A DNA stretch of 11,348 nt from Burkholderiales bacterium (GTDB taxonomy: Bacteria > Pseudomonadota > Gammaproteobacteria > Burkholderiales > Thiobacillaceae): the NCBI GenBank assembly GCA_005790965.1, contig SXTL01000080.1, positions 1 through 11,348 on the forward strand, given 5' to 3'. Made by a program: the position numbers and the translations under genes. This document shows positions 6,885 through 11,348 of the stretch, piece after piece. Each line of letters opens with the position of its first letter. The first letter of the stretch is position 1. Below the pieces are notes generated by a model that had not been told where the DNA came from, made no database searches, and saw only the letters and a program-made list of their open reading frames with translations.

Positions 6885-7541
6885 TCAGGCCAGGCCGGCC
6901 TTTTGGGCGACCAGCACGGCCTCGGTGCGGTTGGCGGCATCCAAGGCGCGCAGGACAGCGGTGACATGAATCTTGACCGTGCCTTCGGTGAGGTGGAGGG
7001 TCTCGGCAATCTGCCGATTGCTCATCCCTTTTGCGATCAGGCGCACGACATCGAGTTGCCGTTCGGTCAGGTTGGACAGGCGCGGGCCACTGGGGCTGGC
7101 GGGGTGGACTGGCACGACCGGCGGCGGCGGGGGCGGTGCCGGGCGCTGGCTGAGCAGATCGGGTGGGGCATAGACGCCGCCCGCTATGACCAGTTGAATG
7201 GCTGACACGATGACGGCTGGCGCAGAGGCCTTGCTGATATAGCCCATGGCACCGGCGGCCAGGACTTCGCGCACCTCATCGGGTTGATCGGCGGCGGACA
7301 GGACGATGAGGGGGATATCTGGAAACCGGCGACGGAACTGGGCGATGCCATCAATACCCGTTCCGCCCGGCATGTTGAGATCCATCAGCGCCAGATCCAT
7401 AGCGCTGTACTGCGCGCTGATTGCATAGGCGCTGGGATAATCAACGGCCTCCAGGACCTCGACCTGGGCATCCAGTTTCTGAAGGATGGGTTTGACGCCC
7501 TCCCGAAACAAGGGGTGATCGTCGGCGAGCAATATCTGCAT
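6885..7541 (-). CDS. NarL/LuxR-family response regulator
   Basis: A 218-residue two-component response regulator. The receiver domain (about 1-120) has the acidic pair Asp7-Asp8 in LLADDHPLF, phosphoacceptor Asp54 in ALMDLNMPGG, Ser82 and Lys104 (YISKAS). A proline-rich linker (about 134-150) includes six consecutive prolines. The LuxR-type helix-turn-helix (about 155-214) shows LTERQLDVVRLIAKGMSNRQIA and LHLTEGTVKIHVTAVLRAL, as in NarL and similar regulators. I chose the ATG at 7541 because the receiver begins immediately (MQILLADDHP). An in-frame TTG at 7607 would add 22 residues with no family match. It is transcribed ahead of the hybrid kinase, its likely phosphodonor. The target genes are unknown. 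The palindromes upstream are candidate operators. Confidence 0.94.
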   Translation of the reverse strand: MQILLADDHPLFREGVKPILQKLDAQVEVLEAVDYPSAYAISAQYSAMDLALMDLNMPGGTGIDGIAQFRRRFPDIPLIVLSAADQPDEVREVLAAGAMGYISKASAPAVIVSAIQLVIAGGVYAPPDLLSQRPAPPPPPPVVPVHPASPSGPRLSNLTERQLDVVRLIAKGMSNRQIAETLHLTEGTVKIHVTAVLRALDAANRTEAVLVAQKAGLA

Positions 7542-7598
7542 GGCGTGAACGGGGGCGAATCCGCGATACGAAGGGATGGCTAGGCAGTTTATACCAAA

Positions 7599-7611
7599 GC
7601 CATGCAATGGC
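7599..7611. repeat. Short GC-containing palindrome upstream of the response regulator gene
   Basis: GCCAT and ATGGC arms flank a 3-bp loop (GCCATGCAATGGC on the plus strand). Read on the minus strand the stem can extend to 7 bp with one G-U pair. It lies 58 bp before the regulator start and 13 bp past the metF stop. It could be an operator half or a weak transcription terminator for metF; no U-tract follows. Confidence 0.4.
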
Positions 7612-7613
7612 CT

Positions 7614-7627
7614 ATAACTTAAGTTAT
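7614..7627. promoter_or_regulatory. Perfect 14-bp palindrome ATAACTTAAGTTAT overlapping the metF stop codon
   Basis: The sequence ATAACTTAAGTTAT equals its own reverse complement and includes the TAA stop of metF at 7624-7626. It lies about 73 bp before the ATG of the response regulator gene, where an operator or activator site for a dimeric DNA-binding protein would be expected. It is AT-rich in a GC-rich window, so a 14-bp perfect palindrome stands out. Whether the adjacent LuxR-type regulator binds it is inference. Confidence 0.45.
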
Positions 7628-8478
7628 TTTCCGGAGCCTGCTTCCGGCCCCAGTCCGAGCCGTTGCCAGATTCCGGTCGTGAGCGCCGCCTGATTCAAGG
7701 TGTAGAAGTGCAACCCGGGGGCCCCGCCGGCGAGCAGGCGCTCGCCTAGGGCGCTGACAAAGTCCAGCCCAAAGGCTTTGATGGAGGCGGTGTCGTCGTA
7801 ATAGCTCTCCAGTTTTTTCGCCAGCCAGCGCGGGATCTCGGCACCGCACAGGGCCGAGAAACGCGCCAGTTGCGCATAGTTGGAGATGGGCATGATGCCT
7901 GGCACGATGGGAATATGGATGCCACGGGCGTGGCATTCGTCGACAAAGTTGAAATAGGCGTCGGCGTTGAAAAAGTATTGGGTAATGGCGGCGTTGGCGC
8001 CAGCCTCGACTTTGCGCTTGAAGTTGTTTAGGTCGTCGTTCCAGCCACGGGCCTGCGGGTGCATCTCGGGGTAGGCCGCGACCTCGATCTCGAACCAGTC
8101 ACCGGTTTCGGCACGGATGAATTCAACCAGTTCGTTGGCGTAACGAAAGGCGCCGGGGACGGCCATGCCGGAAGGCAGGTCGCCGCGCAAGGCGACGATG
8201 TGGCGGATGCCGTGGGCCTTGTAGGTCTCCAGAATGCGGCGGATGTTGTCGCGGGTGGAGCCGACGCAGGACAGGTGGGGTGCCGCGTCCAGTCCTTCGC
8301 TTTGAATCTCGACGACGGTTTCGAGGGTGTTTGATTGCGTGGAGCCCCCCGCGCCAAAGGTGACGGAAAAGAATTTGGGCTTGAGGGTCGCCAGTTGGGC
8401 GCGCACGCCGCGCAGTTTTTCCATGCCCTCGGGGGTTTTGGGCGGAAAGAACTCCATGCTGAAGCTGCGGTCGGTCAT
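7624..8478 (-). CDS. metF: 5,10-Methylenetetrahydrofolate reductase MetF
   Basis: MetF is a cytoplasmic FAD enzyme that reduces 5,10-methylene-THF to 5-methyl-THF, the methyl donor for methionine synthesis. The 284-residue product matches the bacterial family. SMEFFPPKT (7-15) holds the catalytic Glu9, and FFSVTFGAGGST (36-47) follows. HLSCVGSTRDNI (68-79), IVALRGDLP (94-102) with FAD-contacting Asp100, and GANAAITQYFFNADAYFNF (160-178) with substrate-binding Gln167 are also conserved, as are PIVPGIMPI and GLHFYTLN near the end. The start is ATG at 8478, 36 bp after the stop of the VIT-family gene, and only a weak GGA-like ribosome binding site is visible. In many proteobacteria metF follows ahcY. 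Here it follows a metal transporter instead, and I see no SAH riboswitch in the short upstream gap. Confidence 0.96.
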   Translation of the reverse strand: MTDRSFSMEFFPPKTPEGMEKLRGVRAQLATLKPKFFSVTFGAGGSTQSNTLETVVEIQSEGLDAAPHLSCVGSTRDNIRRILETYKAHGIRHIVALRGDLPSGMAVPGAFRYANELVEFIRAETGDWFEIEVAAYPEMHPQARGWNDDLNNFKRKVEAGANAAITQYFFNADAYFNFVDECHARGIHIPIVPGIMPISNYAQLARFSALCGAEIPRWLAKKLESYYDDTASIKAFGLDFVSALGERLLAGGAPGLHFYTLNQAALTTGIWQRLGLGPEAGSGK

Positions 8479-8514
8479 TGCGGATTCCGTGGATCGGGGT
8501 TGTGTCGGCGGATT

Positions 8515-9534
8515 TTAGCCCAAGCTGACGCCGAGTAGGCGCCCGACTAGCCAGGTCAGGCCGCCGGCGGCGGCGCCGATGGCCAGCATACGCAGGCCGC
8601 CCCGTAGGGCCCCGCGTCCGGTGAACAGGCTGATGGCGGCGCCAATAGCGAATAGCGCCGTGCCGGAGACGGCCAGGGTGAAGGGTAATTGGGCGCCATC
8701 GCTGAACCACCACGGTAGCAGCGGCAGGGCGGCGCCGAGGGAGAAGGCGGCGAAGGACGACAAGCCCGCGCCCCACGGCGAGCCGAGCTCGGCGGGGTTA
8801 AGGCCCAGTTCTTCGCGGGCCAAGGTATCGAGCGCCTGTTTCGGGTCGGCGACGAGACGGGTGGCCAGGGCGATGGCCTCGTCACGCGGAATGCCTTTGG
8901 CCTCGTAGATCAGGGCAAGTTCAGCGGCCTCTTCTTGCGGATAGAGTTCCAGCTCTTCTGCCTCCAGATCGATCTGATATTCATAGAACTCGCGTTGGGT
9001 GCGGACCGAAATGTATTCGCCTGCGGCCATTGAGCCGGCCCCGGCGAGCAGGCCGGCCAGGCCGGTGAGCAGGACCATCTCGGGCGCTGCGCCCGCGCCG
9101 GCCACCCCCAAAATTAACGCTGCGTTTGATACCAGGCCGTCATTGATGCCAAAAACAGCGGCGCGCAAGTTGCCACTGCCCGGGGTGCGATGCTGTGTCT
9201 CAAGGACGCCGGGGCGGGTTAGACCATGGCCCGGATAACGGTACAGGCTCATGCCGCGCACCTTCATGGCGGCGAGAAGGCCGGTCAGCGTCCGGGGCCC
9301 AAAAACTTTGAGGAGTTGCCCCACAAGTTGCGTCCGGCGGTCGGGGTGGTAGTGCGCGGGCGGAAGGTGTCCTTGACGATACGCCGCATCGGCCCAGATG
9401 CCCGCCTGTTTTTCGGCGGCGTGCGCCATGTTCAGGAAGGTTTGTTGGAGTTGGGGATCGGGCTCGGCAGCCGCAACGCGCTGGTAGAGCCAGGCCGAGC
9501 GTTTTTCTTCAAACCAGGAATCGAGGGCGTGCAT
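8515..9534 (-). CDS. VIT1/CCC1-family metal transporter with N-terminal ferritin-like domain
   Basis: A 339-residue membrane protein in two parts. Residues 1-60 form two predicted helices (FEEKRSAWLYQRV, then QQTFLNMAHAAEKQAGIWAD) resembling half of a rubrerythrin/ferritin-like bundle. Residues 120-339 are a VIT1/CCC1 transporter. NLRAAVFGINDGLVSNAALILG (122-143) is the family signature and MAAGEYISVRTQREF (169-183) follows. A glutamate-rich cytosolic segment (about 182-215: LEAEELELYPQEEAAELAL) matches the metal-binding arm of VIT1. Hydrophobic helices lie at about 130-148, 152-172, 255-277, 285-304 and 315-335. Known relatives move Fe2+ or Mn2+ out of the cytosol, and ferritin-like fusions such as MbfA export iron. 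That role here is inference. The first helix has a Glu-x6-Tyr pattern, but the second has Glu41-x-x-Ala instead of the usual Glu-x-x-His, so a complete di-iron site is doubtful. It lies 39 bp after comM and 36 bp before metF. Confidence 0.88.
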   Translation of the reverse strand: MHALDSWFEEKRSAWLYQRVAAAEPDPQLQQTFLNMAHAAEKQAGIWADAAYRQGHLPPAHYHPDRRTQLVGQLLKVFGPRTLTGLLAAMKVRGMSLYRYPGHGLTRPGVLETQHRTPGSGNLRAAVFGINDGLVSNAALILGVAGAGAAPEMVLLTGLAGLLAGAGSMAAGEYISVRTQREFYEYQIDLEAEELELYPQEEAAELALIYEAKGIPRDEAIALATRLVADPKQALDTLAREELGLNPAELGSPWGAGLSSFAAFSLGAALPLLPWWFSDGAQLPFTLAVSGTALFAIGAAISLFTGRGALRGGLRMLAIGAAAGGLTWLVGRLLGVSLG

Positions 9535-9573
9535 TGCCGGAGCCGAGGGTGTGGGGTGAGTAATGATACGGCG

Positions 9574-11061
9574 CTAGAGTCCGCGCCGATACTGCACGGC
9601 CTCGGCGATGTGGGCCGCTTGGACGCCCGGGCTGTGGCCCAGATCGGCAATGCTGCGGGCGACCCGGAGAATACGGTGATAGGCGCGGGCCGACAGGTTA
9701 AGGCGGGTGATGGCTTGCTTGAGCAGGTTGAGGGCGGCGCCATCGGCCTCGGCATGGATCTCGATCTCGCGTCCGGAAAGGGCGCTGTTGGGCCGCCCCT
9801 GGCGTTCCTGTTGGCGATGGTGCGCGTGCAAAACGCGCGCGTGGACCGTGGCGCTGGTCTCGCCATCCCCGGCCCGGAGCAAGTCGTTTTCAGGCAGTGA
9901 GGGGACTTCGACCGAGAGGTCGATACGATCCAGTAAGGGGCCAGAAAGGCGCGCCCGGTAACGCGTTATCTGATCTGGTGTGCAGCGGCATTTGCCGGAC
10001 GGGTGGCCCAGATAGCCACAGGGGCAGGGGTTCATGGCGGCAACGAGCAGGAAACGGGCCGGAAAATCGGCCTGCCGGGCGGCCCGCGAGATGGTGATGT
10101 GGCCGCTCTCCAGGGGTTCGCGCAGTACCTCCAAGGCCCGTCGATCGAATTCCGGCAGTTCGTCGAGAAACAGCAAGCCATGGTGAGCCAGCGAGATTTC
10201 GCCGGGGCGCGGGTTGCTGCCGCCGCCAACCAGGGCAATAGCCGAGGCGGAATGATGGGGTGCGCGGTAGGGCCGCAGACGCCAGTGATCTTCGATCCGT
10301 ACCCCGGCTAAGGACTGCACGGCCGCCGCCTCCAGTGCCTCGGCCTCGGTCATCGGCGGCAAGATGCCGGGCAGGCGTTGCGCGAGCATTGACTTGCCTG
10401 TTCCGGGCGGGCCGCTTAGCAACAGGGAGTGTTGGCCAGCCGCCGCAATTTCCAGTGCACGGCGCGGTCCGCTCTGGCCTTTTACATCGGCGAGATCGAG
10501 GTACGCGGGTGGCGCTACCGCCGGGGTGTGGGCGGGTGCGCGCAGCGGTGTGCGGCCGGTCAGGTGGGCACAGACGGCCAGCAGAGAATCGGCCGCTAGC
10601 AGGTTTGCGCCCTGTATCCGTGCTGCTTCGCTTGCGCTTTGCGTTGGCAGGATGAAGCCACGCCCGCCGCCCCCGGTGGCTAGCAGCATGGCCAGCGCCC
10701 CCCGGATGGGGCGCAGGGCACCCCCGAGAGCCAGCTCGCCGGCAAACTCATAGGCATCCAGCGCCTGGGCGGGAATCTGCCCCGAAGCGGCGAGAATGGC
10801 CAAAGCGATCGGCAGATCGAAGCGGCCAGATTCTTTGGGCAGATCGGCGGGCGCCAGATTGACGGTAATGCGCGAGGCGGGAAATTCGAAGCCGGATTGC
10901 TGGATAGCGGCCCTGACCCGGTCGCGGGCCTCGCGAACCTCAGCCTCCGGCAGGCCAACCAAGGTAAAGCCCGGCAGACCGCGCCCAAGGTGTGCTTCGA
11001 CAATGACCACGGGAGCCGCAAGCCCGTCGATGGCGCGGCTATAGGCCTGAGCAAGGCCCAT
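9574..11061 (-). CDS. comM: YifB/ComM-family AAA+ ATPase (Mg-chelatase-like)
   Basis: ComM is a hexameric AAA+ helicase known to promote branch migration during natural transformation in Vibrio and other species; many non-competent proteobacteria also carry it. The 495-residue protein is full length. The N-terminal Lon-protease-like domain (about 5-165) reads GLPGFTLVGLPEAEVREARDRV and PADLPKESGRFDLPIALAIL. The AAA+ core (about 188-390) has DVKGQ, Walker A GPPGTGKS (217-224), PYRAPHHSAS, Walker B LLFLDELPEF (296-305) and the arginine-finger motif LLDRIDL (376-382). Four cysteines, 346, 348, 358 and 360 (NPCPCGYLGHPSGKCRC), form the likely zinc-binding insert of this family. The C-terminal lid ends with SARAYHRILRVARSIADL. 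It starts 12 bp after ubiK, an arrangement common in proteobacteria, and is probably co-transcribed with it. Whether the host is competent cannot be told from this window. Confidence 0.96.
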   Translation of the reverse strand: MGLAQAYSRAIDGLAAPVVIVEAHLGRGLPGFTLVGLPEAEVREARDRVRAAIQQSGFEFPASRITVNLAPADLPKESGRFDLPIALAILAASGQIPAQALDAYEFAGELALGGALRPIRGALAMLLATGGGGRGFILPTQSASEAARIQGANLLAADSLLAVCAHLTGRTPLRAPAHTPAVAPPAYLDLADVKGQSGPRRALEIAAAGQHSLLLSGPPGTGKSMLAQRLPGILPPMTEAEALEAAAVQSLAGVRIEDHWRLRPYRAPHHSASAIALVGGGSNPRPGEISLAHHGLLFLDELPEFDRRALEVLREPLESGHITISRAARQADFPARFLLVAAMNPCPCGYLGHPSGKCRCTPDQITRYRARLSGPLLDRIDLSVEVPSLPENDLLRAGDGETSATVHARVLHAHHRQQERQGRPNSALSGREIEIHAEADGAALNLLKQAITRLNLSARAYHRILRVARSIADLGHSPGVQAAHIAEAVQYRRGL

Positions 11062-11072
11062 GCAGCGGCCCG

Positions 11073-11315
11073 TTAGTCCTGAGCCGGCGGAGTTTCAAGC
11101 CGCGCTAGGCGCGCTTCAAGCTCGGTCAGGCGTTCCTGGGCGCGCAGCAACACGGCCGTCTGCACATCGAACTCCTCACGCGTGACCAGTTCGAGTTTCG
11201 CGAATAGCCCGGCCAGTGCGGCGCGCAGGTTTTTTTCAATGTCGCTGGCGGGCGACTGAGCCAGCGTGGCAGACATGCGGGCGGTAAATTCTTCAACCAG
11301 TTTGGGATTGAACAT
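11073..11315 (-). CDS. ubiK: Ubiquinone biosynthesis accessory factor UbiK (YqiC, BMFP family)
   Basis: An 80-residue protein of the BMFP/YqiC family. UbiK is known to bind UbiJ and to support aerobic ubiquinone biosynthesis at the membrane; related proteins have membrane-fusogenic activity in vitro. The N-terminal amphipathic part (about 1-35) is followed by LELVTREEFDVQTAVLLRAQERLTELEARLARLE (about 41-74), the family's conserved core and C-terminal coiled coil that drives trimer formation. E. coli UbiK is slightly longer (about 96 residues) at its C-terminus. The ATG at 11315 is supported by a strong ribosome binding site. It appears to be the first gene of the minus-strand run leading into comM; nothing further upstream is visible because the window ends 33 bp away. 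Confidence 0.93.
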   Translation of the reverse strand: MFNPKLVEEFTARMSATLAQSPASDIEKNLRAALAGLFAKLELVTREEFDVQTAVLLRAQERLTELEARLARLETPPAQD

Positions 11316-11321
11316 AAGCGG

Positions 11322-11328
11322 CCTCCTC
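11322..11328 (-). promoter_or_regulatory. Strong ribosome binding site of ubiK
   Basis: GAGGAGG on the minus strand lies 6 nt before the ubiK ATG. It is the only near-consensus Shine-Dalgarno sequence at a good distance from a start codon in this window, and it fixes the ubiK start. Most other genes here have weak or no recognisable site. Confidence 0.8.
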
Positions 11329-11348
11329 GTCTGAAGTGTAGCAGGAGC

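Noticed and set aside
6126..7205. 359-codon plus-strand frame antisense to the kinase and regulator genes
   Set aside because: It spans two clear genes on the other strand, and its Gly/Gln-rich product shows no family motif.
7571..7607. TTG start and sigma-70 -10-like TATAAA upstream of the response regulator
   Set aside because: The TTG extension has no family support. The TATAAA lacks a recognisable -35 at the right spacing, so no promoter is called.
8479..8514. Possible SAH riboswitch before metF
   Set aside because: The gap is only 36 bp and shows no conserved riboswitch core.

Overview
The window reads as an ordinary, gene-dense chromosomal segment of a GC-rich proteobacterium, most likely a betaproteobacterium (Rhodocyclales or Nitrosomonadales type). 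That placement is inference from three things: the dusB-fis-purH order, the short 82-residue Fis, and the adjacent ubiK-comM pair. There are eleven protein genes, no RNA gene, no CRISPR array and no insertion sequence that I can see. No stretch without a gene exceeds about 125 bases.

Left part (1-2228, minus strand): dusB (tRNA-dihydrouridine synthase), fis (nucleoid protein) and purH (last two steps of IMP synthesis) form one operon read right to left. purH runs off the left edge. Its last ~28 visible codons carry several unexpected aromatic residues in an otherwise highly conserved region, which may be sequence error at a contig end.

Middle (2351-4923, plus strand): lnt (apolipoprotein N-acyltransferase) diverges from dusB and is followed closely by selD (selenophosphate synthetase). 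No selenium-using gene is in view. selD then runs tail-to-tail into a sensor kinase gene, and the two coding regions overlap by 91 bases.

Right part (4833-11315, minus strand), in order of transcription: ubiK (ubiquinone accessory factor), comM (YifB-type AAA+ helicase), a ferritin-like/VIT1 fusion membrane metal transporter, metF (methylenetetrahydrofolate reductase), then a NarL-type response regulator and a hybrid histidine kinase. The last two look like a two-component phosphorelay of unknown stimulus. Between metF and the regulator gene lie two adjacent palindromes that could be an operator or a weak terminator.

I do not see a convincing new multi-gene system. The points most worth checking are the selD/kinase 3' overlap, the uncharacterised phosphorelay with its palindromic upstream region, the ferritin-like/VIT1 fusion lacking a normal histidine ligand, the Shine-Dalgarno-less fis start, and the odd purH sequence at the window edge.
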